Position numbers and translations under genes: made by a program. Source: Neoarius graeffei (lineage: Eukaryota > Chordata > Actinopteri > Siluriformes > Ariidae). From it: DNA of 64,000 bases. The stretch spans positions 12,913,915 through 12,977,914 of the forward strand of contig NC_083572.1 in NCBI RefSeq assembly GCF_027579695.1, in the 5' to 3' direction. The notes below the pieces were generated by a model. The model saw nothing but the letters and a program-made list of their open reading frames with translations. It did no database searches and was not told where the DNA came from. Position 1 is the stretch's first letter; every line of letters starts with the position of its first letter. Below are positions 20,326 to 29,391 of this stretch, piece by piece.

Positions 20326-21088
20326 CTGTGGACGAGAGAAACAAACCCAATATTATGTGGACATCTGATCCAGTCACATCCATATGTGGTTCTTCTTCAA
20401 ACTGTTGCCACAAAGCTGGAAGCGCACAATTGTATAGACTGTCTTTGTATGCTGTAGCAATAACGGTTCCCTTCACTGTTCCAACATGACAATGCGCCTG
20501 TGCACAAAGCACGCATGGTTTACTGGAGAGCTCGCGTCCTGCGCAGAAGCCTGACCTCAACCCTGCTGAATACGTTTGGGGTGAATTGTGACAAAAGTTG
20601 AACACCAGACCTTCTCGCTGAACATTAGTGCCCCAAGTCACTAGTGTGAAATAATCCGTTCAAAAGCCTTCCCAGAAGAATGGAGGTCACTATAAAGGAT
20701 CTTGAACAAAATGTTCAACAAGCATATATGGATGTAACGGTCAGGTGTCCACAAACTTTTGGCCATATAATGTATCTTAGCCTGGTTATTGCTATTACTA
20801 CTTGCACATGTTTAACACAATGAGTCACAAATGTTGCATCAAAGATTTTAAGAGATCAATAAAAAGTGGTGCTTTTGCAGTACAAAAAAAAAAAAAAAGA
20901 CACGAAGGCAAATTTGAGATTTGTGGTGTTTGTTTACCTGTGCCGAGACCCTCCATTCCAGGGATGTCATCTCCGAAACCCTTCTGTCCTGGCCTTGGTG
21001 CTTTGCTCTTGAAAGTCCGTATTGTCCTCTGCTTGAACCTGGGGGGTCCCTTCTTGTCTGTGGGTGTTGGGGCATCCATTGCATTCAT
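20249..21088 (-). CDS. pde6h: pde6h, cone-type cGMP phosphodiesterase inhibitory gamma subunit
   Basis: Two coding exons (21088-20938 and 20325-20249) join in phase 1 to give 75 residues. PDE6 gamma binds and inhibits the catalytic PDE6 subunits in photoreceptor outer segments and is displaced by transducin-alpha. Family hallmarks are visible: the cationic [16 protein letters not shown] segment (residues about 14-29), [15 protein letters not shown] (37-51), and the inhibitory C-terminus [23 protein letters not shown]. Human PDE6H/PDE6G end LAQFGII/LAQYGII. The cone paralogue name rests on its proximity to erp27, as ERP27 and PDE6H are neighbours on human 12p12. The protein is shorter than mammalian PDE6H (83 residues) mainly at the N-terminus. 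A 612-bp intron holds a mariner relic. The non-coding first exon was not located. Confidence 0.9.
20460..20772 (+). mobile_element. Mariner/Tc1 relic inside the pde6h intron
   Basis: On + the sequence reads [16 protein letters not shown], a typical second-Asp region of fish mariner/Tc1 transposases, followed by a degenerate NxxxYVWGEL-like stretch. It ends with TCAGGTGTCCACAAAC and TTTTGGCCATATA, a known Tc1-type terminal sequence. The left end is missing or too decayed to see. Confidence 0.7.
20938..21088 (-). CDS. pde6h: pde6h first coding exon
   Basis: ATG at 21088-21086, then 50 codons, and a donor GGCACAG|GTAAAC. A second in-frame ATG is at codon 4. The whole N-terminal and central region is in one exon, where I would expect a further intron from the mammalian gene. 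Confidence 0.9.
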
Positions 21089-22195
21089 TTCCTAATCAGA
21101 AAAATGACACTGCTGTTAAAAATACTCCAAATTAACACTGGAAATCATTATCTCAGATACGACGGCAAATATTGTTATCCCAATGGTTAATGCGCCGCGC
21201 GAAGAACCAGAAGGTGGTAATCATCAAATCCCAGTTCTGCCAACGTGCCACGTTTGGTGCGTGATCAAGTAATTCATTTGATTTGTAATTAGATTTGGGG
21301 GAAAGAAGAGTTTGGCAGGACGAACTGGAACACGCGCTCCTTCTGAGACGTGAAGCAATCTGTTGTGTGTTTTCCAGCTGTTCCTCATCCATCATCATCT
21401 ATTCAGTGCCGTTTTCATTTGTCTAGTTTGTGGTTCATCTTTCCCCTTGCCTTTTGGACGTTTTAATCTCGCATTAATTTTCTCCACGCCACTTTATCAG
21501 GTCAGTTACTGCTCCTGATGAACTGGACAGTGCAATCATTTAACTGACTAGATTCCAAATGAGCCTGGCTATTTTTAAAGGCTGAGCTATTTATATAGTC
21601 ATATGTTTGCATAACCTCCGACCTCAGTGTGCTAATGGATGCCACTGAGACAGGCATCTCGGATTTGCATTCTGTGCGAGCGATTTCAAAATGGATGACT
21701 TTGCTTGCTTCCAGGGGAAGTGCTAATTCAGCAATAAAGGTTCTGACGCTGTAGGGTGCTAATATCAGAGCTCTTATCGATCAGACTTTAACTGTATCCT
21801 GATTCTTCAAACAAAGCATGCTGGGTAATGGTAGTTTAGCAGTTGAAGTCCCAATTCTGACCTTTAACCTTCAGTCGCTAGGCTGTTTTTCATTTGGAAT
21901 TTGTTTTGATGAGAAGCACTGTCGAACGAATGGAATTTGGGCAAGTGCAAAAGTTTGCATGCTCTTAGGACAAGATAAAGATGAACTTTAAATAAACTGA
22001 GTGTTGAGTGAGTGTGTTGTTTCACAGAGTGTGTTGTTCCTTCATAATTATAAGGACCAAAAAGGGTCAAATAAACTGCGCTAAGATAAAGACTTGGAAT
22101 TATTTACCAACATCCACAATTCCTGAGACTCTTGAAAAATTTAAAGCTGTTGCCACAAGTATTCATATATAGATATATGGTTTCATTTTATATTA
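21089..22195. other. Intergenic / pde6h upstream region
   Basis: Should include the pde6h promoter and non-coding exon, but I see no unambiguous element. No repeat recognised. Confidence 0.4.
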
Positions 22196-22700
22196 TTGAA
22201 TTATTCTAGTCTAATTGAATCAAATGTTACTTGATATATTCTATATAATAAGTGGCAAGGTAAGTAAGTTTGTTTGTTTGCTTGTCTTGAGCTAACGTCA
22301 CCATTTCTTGACAGATTTTCACCAAATTTGGCAAGTAGGTCTGGGGATGACCCGGAATTTTGCAGATATAAACAAAATTCATGTACGGGCCCCAGGGAGG
22401 TCCCGGGGGCACAACATCCACCCACCCCCTTCCTCAATGCCTTTCACATTACATTTATCAACACAGTCTCCCGACGGATCTTCACTAAACTTGGCACGTA
22501 GGTACAGGAGATGGCCACAATTTGGCAGAACTCCAGAAATTCCATATGTGGGCCCCTGGGTGGTGGATGTTTTTGGATTTTTGTTTGACTTGTGTTAATA
22601 TCACCATTTCTCGACAGATCTTCAACAAATATGACATGGAAGTCTGGGGGCAACCCAGAATTTTGCAAAACCCAGCCAATACCGGGTAACTTGCTAGTAT
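22196..22700 (+). repeat. Helitron-like repeat with internally repeated units
   Basis: Three imperfect units of about 150 bp share CACCATTTCTCGACAGATCT-like starts and GGGGCAACCCAGAATTTTGC-like ends. The right end, ACCGGGTAACTTGCTAGT, has the CTAG-type terminus seen in Helitrons, preceded by a weak GC-rich stem. No Rep/helicase frame. Superfamily assignment is tentative. Confidence 0.4.
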
Positions 22701-22808
22701 AATATAATGCTGTGTATATAATGTGTGAATATAAATTTTTGTAGATAGTTTTTGTATCTAATTTTTTTTGAACTGCTAGTATACTTGTGCTGATTTAGGA
22801 GTATACTT

Positions 22809-23171
22809 CTCATCTCATTATCTCTAGCCGCTTTATCCTGTTCTACAGGGTCTCAGGCAAGCTGGAGCCTATCCCAGCTGACTACGGGTGAAAGGCGGGG
22901 TACACCCTGGACAAGTCGCCAGGTCATCACAGGGCTGACACATAGACACAGGCAACCATTCACACCTACGGTCAATTTAGAGTCACCAGTTAACCTAACC
23001 TGCATGTCTTTGGACCGTGGGGGAAACCGGAGCACCCGGAGGAAACCGACGCGGACACGGGGAGAACATGCAAACTCCACACAGAAAGGCCCTTGCCGGC
23101 CACGGGGCTCGAACCCGGACCTTCTTGCTGTGAGGCGACAGCGCTAACCACTACACCACCGTGCCGCCCCC
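22809..23171 (-). mobile_element. tRNA-derived SINE (Mermaid/V-SINE-like), copy 2
   Basis: Same family as 18823-19193, flanked by the perfect 12-bp duplication AGGAGTATACTT (22797-22808 and 23172-23183). Confidence 0.9.
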
Positions 23172-23183
23172 AGGAGTATACTT

Positions 23184-24198
23184 ATTAAAGATATTAATAA
23201 CAATGTACAAAGCAAAAGTTCTTGATCCTGAGCCCTGGTTTACTTTCTGTCGGGTTTTTATACGTATTCTGCTTGTGTTTGGGTGGGGTTTCCTCCAACC
23301 TCACCAAAACATTTACACAGATGCACTTGTGATATGAAATTGCCTAAATTGCACTCCATAAAGCCCCCCCCCCAAACTGGCTTTCCTTTTTCCAATCCAT
23401 TTGGACTGGTATTTTGTCACATAATCTGTTGACCTTCTTTTTAGGGTTTTTTTTTTTTTTTTTTTACATTTCGAAATATTTTTAAAATAGAATTATAAAA
23501 TAGTTGGCTTTTTTCATTCAAAAACCATGAAGCATTTGTTTATTTTGTATAAACCGAGTACATTAGATACATCAACTCTCAAATTGTAAAATATACAATA
23601 GTGAATGAGTAAAAATTGTATTATACGGAGGATTACTCAAAAAAGTCCAATAGGGGACTTATTTCCACTGAGGTCCTCATGTGTAGTGGAAAATAAAATA
23701 ACCAGGGTGTATAAAGAATTATAAAATACAACAACAATAAAAAAAAAGTTATGACTTAAAGAAACTAAACATTTATGTTAAAAAAAAAATGTCCTCCGAT
23801 ACATTTTCTGCCCTGTAGTTTGAAAAAAACAAACTACATAGCAAGGGTAAATATCTTGAATATAGTCAGATTTATCCAGTATTTCCTTTCGTAAGATTAC
23901 AATTAATCAAATATAAGAATTTTAAGCCTATTTTTACTCATGTCACACTTTCTTATTCTATTGGCAGATAATTTAATTTTGCTTCTGTGTAGAAATAAAT
24001 ACCTAAGTTAGGAAAATTATATGGCAAGACTATATCAAGCTTGAAATGGAAAAAAAATTCTACGTATATATCTAGAAATAGGTTTTAGTCAACTTATTCT
24101 TGTTATATTTGATAAATTTGACAATATTGAAAATATTTTTACTTAGTAAGATATATCCCCCCATGCCTGTCCTTGTCTCGCTCTCTTCCTCTCTGCAG
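23184..24198. other. AT-rich intergenic or intronic sequence
   Basis: Strongly AT-rich with poly-T runs. It ends in CTCGCTCTCTTCCTCTCTGCAG, a good acceptor for the unidentified exon at 24199. I could not find an earlier exon of that gene. Confidence 0.4.
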
Positions 24199-24998
24199 TC
24201 TCTTCATCAGCCAGATGAAGAGACTAAAAGAAAGCCTGAATGCTTACCTCGTTTCACAGCGGTGAGTCTTTTCAGAGGATTTGATTTCTGTTTCAGAGAG
24301 CACGTGCAGAGATGCAAAACAAAAGTGAGTTTGAATCCTCAACTATTTTTTTTTCTTCTGCAGTGTCTCATCTACTTTTCTGTCTCCCACCATCCTCTTT
24401 TATTCTCAGCTCTCTAATCCCCTGCAGCCACCCACCCACTTCTCATGATTCTTCCAGAAGTTTTCTGATCTCTTTCATTACCTGTGACATAACACTCCCC
24501 CCACACCAACTCTATGAGGGATGAAAAGATTGAGGTGTATTTTAAGGAGAGCTTACAGAAGAGAAAGCCTCTTCCTCTTTTTTTTTTTTAAGGTTTCATG
24601 GGGATGACTACACAACTTGGCTGATGTGAGATTTGCCTCGGTTAAGCAGCCAAGACTTTCTCATCATTTAATGGAAGCTGATGATCTAATGATGGTTGAG
24701 TAACATAACCTCGCCATATGTCTTTTTAGAGACGTCTCTTAGAAACCTCAATTCGCTTTGTGCTTGTTTTTCACGCACAGAACCTCACAGGAGATCTTTT
24801 TTTTTTAAACTATACTGACTCTTTCTGGAACCTTCTTTCAGGAAATACTGTACATATCCCCTATTCACAGACATGCTGGGAGTCCTGGAGCTGGCTCTGA
24901 TGCTTGGAATCAGCAGATCTTTTGAAGAACTGGCTCATCAGTTGGATTTAAGAGATTACATAATCAAATGTCAGTCCATGTACTGTAAATACACATAA
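24199..24998 (+). CDS. Unidentified gene, two frame-compatible exons (partial)
   Basis: Exon A (24199-24261, acceptor CTCTGCAG, donor CAGCG|GTGAGT) reads LFISQMKRLKESLNAYLVSQ. Exon B (acceptor TTCTTTCAG at 24841) continues in the same frame: RKYCTYPLFTDMLGVLELAL, then MLGISRSFEELAHQLDLRDY. The frame stops at 24996-24998. A donor-like AAAT|GTCAGT at 24970 could instead end exon B and lead to further exons. The peptide is helical, with a Lys-rich start and a hydrophobic Leu/Met patch. I do not recognise the family. Matching phases, good splice sites and uninterrupted frames argue for a real coding gene or a recent pseudogene. It sits between pde6h and erp27. Confidence 0.5.
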
Positions 24999-25412
24999 GA
25001 GACACACACTTGGATATGAAACGTTGAAGTCAAATGTCCACCTTGGACAGTTTGACATGATGTTTTTCCAAGCAGAAAGATTTACAATTGGAGCACTACT
25101 GTATTTGTAAGTTATAACTATCCGAAGAACTCTGAGTGTGTTTATTTTGAGTGTGCAGTGTTAAATTAAAGGTGTTAGCATTATTAGTTCCTGTTTAGTT
25201 TTTGAGCGCATAAAACGCTCATTTCTACTCAAACTATAAATTCACCATGATAGTATATCTTTTTTTTTCAACTACATTCCCATAAAGGCTCAATGTAACT
25301 CCTAAAATTAGGCGTATCAGACGCTCATTGGCCGTGCTGTGAAAATTGTCCATGCAGACGCTCATCTAAGTTTCCAAATCTGTCATTGCTTAACTCTTGA
25401 ATATTTTCTATC
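24999..25412. other. Unassigned sequence downstream of the unidentified exons
   Basis: AT-rich, nothing recognised. It includes two partly similar stretches around GAGCGCATAAAACGCTCATT and CGTATCAGACGCTCATTGGC. Confidence 0.35.
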
Positions 25413-25420
25413 GTAAGTAC

Positions 25421-26772
25421 CAGGGGTTAAATTGGGCTGGGGCTGTCCGGGGCTGAGCCCCGGCACATAAGCTTGGAGTGGATGGCATATGATCACGCAC
25501 ACATCAAAAGCAACAAACCCTTTTCACGATTTTCAGTTCTGAATAATTAAATATCGTTTTATTAATCAATAAACCCATGACTTTTATGAGATAGATCATA
25601 GTTTTCCTGATAACAAGACGACCTGTCAAAGCTATTTAGAACAGAACTTGCGATCAGAGATTCTGGTTTCTGGAACACTGCGTGGGTTGCCAATTCTGCT
25701 TTTTATAAGCGACTTTGGGGTTTCTTTTTTTGTGAGCTCGCTTTAAAAAAAAAAATCAGAAGTGGTTTGCGGGTTTTTGGGCTTGTTTCAGCGTTGTGAC
25801 TTGTTTATAATTTTCTCCGTACACTGTCTCCCCTTTTACCTGCATACGATCCTAATCCATCAGAGGTGCTTGAACGAACTGTCTGTGCATTTGTGAGTTC
25901 AATTTCCATAGTCCATTATGTATTCAATTATTTATTTGGCATGTGGTGCTTTTTGTATTGTCTAGAACATACATAAGATGAGCATATTATAGCAGCAAAA
26001 TAGAAGCACAATCATTTGAATGCAGCAAAACTTTTGCTGCATTCAAATGATTGTGCTTCTATTTTGCTGCTATAATATGCTCATCTTGTGTATGTTCTAG
26101 ACAATGCAAAAAGCACCACATGCCAAATAAATAATTGAATACATAATAATAACAATAATAATAAATGCTTCCAATGTTATAGTGTTGTTTGTATTTGGTT
26201 GCATTCACTGCATGAATATATTTGATTGACAATTTTACTGACAGTGTTTTGGCATATTTAACATTTATCCTCCAAAATAAATCAACTGTTTTGGTTTAAG
26301 ATTGTGCAAGCCTTCAAATTTTCTCACTGAACATTTCTCCTTCACATTTTTCACCTGTAGGCATGTGACAAGATTTAACATGATATTGCTCAACCTACCT
26401 CTGTAAAGTCAGCTAACAACTTATTAAAATGCACCAGAATTCAGCAAATAACATGTATGATGATAATAAACTCCTGGGGGAGGACCCCCAGACCCCCCAC
26501 TAATCATTTCCTTTAAACCAATGTACAACAACCTGTACAATCTGTTACATTGGCCAACCAATCTACATTCAAACTGCCATAATGTGTAGGGGGGCACTAC
26601 AAGACACACATAGGCCTACAACACACAGATAAGGTGTATATCTCTGTGCAATATGATATGGTTATCAAATTAGAGGGTTATTTTCCAAAAAGTATATTGG
26701 GGCAGGGCGGCAGGGGCAGGGGCGGGTACGAGGCAGAGCCCCCCCACATAACCAATCCCAATTTAACCCCTG
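25421..26772. mobile_element. Non-autonomous hAT transposon
   Basis: Terminal inverted repeats CAGGGGTTAAATTGGG and CCCAATTTAACCCCTG are flanked by an 8-bp duplication, GTAAGTAC (25413-25420) versus GTGAGTAC (26773-26780), with one mismatch. CAGGG-type ends and 8-bp duplications define hAT. No transposase frame remains. A 231-bp near-perfect palindrome lies inside at 25916-26146. Confidence 0.85.
25916..26146. repeat. Near-perfect 231-bp palindrome
   Basis: Two 115-bp arms meet around a single base at 26031 (GCAGCAAAA-C-TTTTGCTGC). By eye only two mismatches occur: GTATTGT against the complement of ACAATGC, and CATAAGA against the complement of TCTTGTG. Confidence 0.95.
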
Positions 26773-26780
26773 GTGAGTAC

Positions 26781-27641
26781 TATCATTAAAAAGCTTATAA
26801 TATCTGCTTTCAAAAGAAATCTATCTTGTTAAGATCTGTTCAGTGCTTTGGGAGTAACAGCAGGTTGAAGTTGGTACAATAGAGTAAAAACTCTGCTCGC
26901 ATGACGTCGGGAAACTGCCAGTGCTTTTCTTTTTGAGTCACGGGAAAGCGGTCAGGTTCTCTCTCTCTCTCTCTTTTCTGATTGGTTTCCAAATTGATTA
27001 CTCATGAGAATCAATAGGGATGTTCTCTCACTGTTTCTGATGAAGTATTTAGCAAAATTTTCCATCAGCAAGTTTTGATATGCTTCACGGGAGACTTTGA
27101 AGTGAGTTTTCATAGCTTTACCTACTTATTTTTTCAACTCGAACTGATTTCATGTAAATAAATAACTATTTTGGAATAAAACTAGTTGTTTTGATGAAAA
27201 ATATTGAGATGTTAGTGGTCAGAATGATATAAAAAAAACAGAAGTCAGAAACACGAATGTCAATTTCAATTCAATTAATGTGAGTTGTTTATTGGATGTG
27301 GCTCAGACAGTTTTTCGAGGTTCGCCTTGAAAGCTGTGAATATTAATCGAAATAATCATTTATATTCTTTCATATAAACACTAGTAGGTCCTACTTAGAA
27401 ATACAAAGGCCTACAGAGCACAAAGAGGGTATTAGAAATAATCTTTTATTGCTTTTTTAATTTTGATGGAGAATGGTAGATGTGAATGACATTTAGTGCT
27501 TATTTATGCAGATTTTATAATTAACATTGATTTCTCCTTCTTTGTGATGTATAAATGAGAATTAAGATCAGCTTTATATTGCACAAATAAAGCCGTTTGG
27601 TGAAACTTTGAAGAAGAGTGTACCGATTTTAACATTTTACC
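26781..27641. other. Intergenic sequence
   Basis: AT-rich with a short CT run at 26960-26974. No gene or repeat recognised up to the Gypsy insertion. Confidence 0.4.
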
Positions 27642-27697
27642 CAATTTGTCATGGTCCTACCTGTGGGCTTCTCTCTTCAGTTCTCCCAAGCTTCTTT

Positions 27698-27707
27698 GTC
27701 AGATCGT
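27698..27707 (+). promoter_or_regulatory. Predicted RNA 5' end / self-priming sequence
   Basis: GTCAGATCGT is exactly complementary to ACGATCTGAC at 28330-28339. In Tf1/sushi elements the first bases of the transcript pair with the site just after the 5' LTR, so transcription would start near here, leaving a U3 of only about 50 bp. Confidence 0.6.
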
Positions 27708-28073
27708 CTGCAACTCAGCGTGATAACCTGCTCTGTGTTCCTACTACTCTGAGTCCTGAAGATATTCTGTTCTGTCTGACTCTGTCTGCTCTCCAGCCCC
27801 GGTAACCTGATCTGCCTTCTGTCCTGTCGACTCTGCCCCTTGCCTGCCTCTCCTGTACCTTCGCCTGATGTCCTGCTGCTCGCCTGCCTCTCCATCTGCC
27901 TGGTGTGAGCAGCCCTGCCTGGAGCCCTACTCTTCTGCCCTGGTAACCTGACCCTGCATTTCTGTCCCCTTTCTTGCTACCTGATTTGTGACTCTGTGTT
28001 CCAGCCTGCTCTCTATCTCCTGCCTGCTGAGGGACTGCTTGCTGGGAGACTGTCTGAAACCCAAGAGCTGTCA

Positions 28074-28164
28074 GCCTACAGCCACACCTCTCTGACTTCG
28101 CCTGATCCCGTCTGATCTCAGAAGCTAAGCGGGGTCGGGCCCGGTCAGTACTTGGATGGGAGAC
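28074..28164 (+). other. 5S rRNA-derived segment in the 5' LTR
   Basis: Starts GCCTACAGCCACACC and ends GTACTTGGATGGGAGAC, corresponding to about positions 1-91 of vertebrate 5S rRNA without gaps (about 85% identity by eye to the Xenopus sequence as I recall it). It includes the A-box region (GAAGCTAAGCGGGGTCGGG), the intermediate element and most of the C-box. The last ~28 bases of 5S are absent. It is in sense with the element. Confidence 0.9.
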
Positions 28165-28329
28165 TTCAGACGTCACCACCACGCTCCCACCAGCCATCCC
28201 TGCCTCTCAGTCCTCCTGCCACTGAACTTCACACACACACACACATTCTCCCAACTCCCTTTTCCCCTGTTATTAATAAACTGTGGTTCAAGTGCATTTG
28301 ATCTCCTCTCCTGTCTGGTCTTTGACAGA

Positions 28330-28339
28330 ACGATCTGAC
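28330..28339 (+). other. Self-priming primer-binding site
   Basis: ACGATCTGAC starts two bases after the LTR and matches the complement of LTR positions 27698-27707. Nothing resembling a tRNA 3' end is present. Confidence 0.6.
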
Positions 28340-28344
28340 CTGAC

Positions 28345-29391
28345 ATGGAGTCAGCGCCCGAACCCTCTGCCCTAGACCGGCTGCAGCGCACCGAAGGAGA
28401 TGTCAGTCGGATGTCTGCCGACATTGCAGCCCTGATCCAGCTTGGTCATCAGCAGCAGCAACAGCTCCAGCAACAACGACTGGACCAAGCACTCCAGCTG
28501 CTCACTGCCCTAGCACCCCCTGCTCCTCCGAGTCAACCACCGCCGCCCCTCGTTGCATCAGCCCCGGTCATACCCGCCGCTGACGTGCCAGCTCCGGGAG
28601 GTGCTCCTGCTGCACTCGATGCCCCGGAACCCAAGGTCGGCAGTCCGGAGCGTTTTGACAGTGACCCCTCCCAAGTCCGTGCTTTCCTGACCAGCTGCCG
28701 GTTGCTGTTCAACCTGCAGCCCAGAACCTTCGTGTCGGAGGCGGCGAAGGTGGCCTTCGTCATCACTCATCTGACTGGCCGCACCCGCCTGTGGGGGACT
28801 GCTGAGTATGAACGCCGGACACCGGCGTGTGCCTCCTTCTCCCTGTTTGCAGTGGAGATGACTAAGGTCTTCGACCTGGGCTCGTCGTCAGTAGAGGCAT
28901 CCGGAGGACTGATGAGTATTCGCCAAGGCAGACGAACAGTGGCTGACTACTCGATCGATTTCCGGACCTTGGCCCGGCGCAGCAAGTGGAACATGCAGGC
29001 GCTGGTGGACGCCTTTCTGCACAGCCTGGCCGACTACATGAAGGACGAATTGGTCTCGTACGAACAACCATCGACACTCGATGAGGCCATTGCCCTGGCC
29101 GTCCGCATTGACCGCCGGGTCCAGACCCGTCAACGAGAGAGGGCCCGCCAGACTCAGCCAGTCACCAGCGCACGGAGTAACCCAGCCCCTTCTATGTCTC
29201 CTGCTGTTTCTCCGCCGAGCCTTCTGGACCAGTCAGAGCTCATGGAGATCGGCCGTGCTTCCCTCAGCCCGGCAGAGCGCCAGCGTCGGATCACCTCCAA
29301 TCTGTGCCTGTACTGTGGGGGTAACGGTCACCGTGCTGCCTCTTGCCCAGTAAAAGCCCGAGCTCACCGGACACAGGAGGGGCCCGGCTGA
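28345..29391 (+). CDS. Gypsy gag polyprotein
   Basis: A 348-codon frame starts with the first ATG after the LTR (17 nt downstream). It has a Gln- and Pro-rich N-terminal third, a capsid-like retrotransposon gag domain in the middle (GSPERFDSDPSQVRAFLTSC, later GGLMSIRQGRRTVADYSIDF) and a CCHC zinc knuckle, CLYCGGNGHRAASC, at residues 321-334. It would form the virus-like particle that packages element RNA. Pol continues in the -1 frame, consistent with ribosomal frameshifting known for related chromoviruses. The overlap runs to the TGA at 29389. Confidence 0.93.
   Translation: MESAPEPSALDRLQRTEGDVSRMSADIAALIQLGHQQQQQLQQQRLDQALQLLTALAPPAPPSQPPPPLVASAPVIPAADVPAPGGAPAALDAPEPKVGSPERFDSDPSQVRAFLTSCRLLFNLQPRTFVSEAAKVAFVITHLTGRTRLWGTAEYERRTPACASFSLFAVEMTKVFDLGSSSVEASGGLMSIRQGRRTVADYSIDFRTLARRSKWNMQALVDAFLHSLADYMKDELVSYEQPSTLDEAIALAVRIDRRVQTRQRERARQTQPVTSARSNPAPSMSPAVSPPSLLDQSELMEIGRASLSPAERQRRITSNLCLYCGGNGHRAASCPVKARAHRTQEGPG

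Larger units (their letters stand above)
27647..28327 (+). repeat. 5' LTR
   Basis: TG...CA termini. AATAAA at 28275-28280 is near the 3' end. It contains GTCAGATCGT (27698-27707), complementary to the primer site, and a 5S rRNA-like segment (28074-28164). Antisense open frames across it are composition artefacts. Compared with the 3' LTR it lacks a 17-bp block near 27864. Confidence 0.95.

Noticed and set aside
28065-28170. A genuine 5S rRNA gene
   Set aside because: Lacks the last ~28 bases and T-run terminator, and the same truncated block occurs at the same place in both LTRs, so it is part of the retrotransposon.
27715-28197. 160-codon antisense frame (and its twin at 32958-33425)
   Set aside because: Both lie in the two LTRs and are identical because the LTRs are; no domain and the sense strand explains the sequence.
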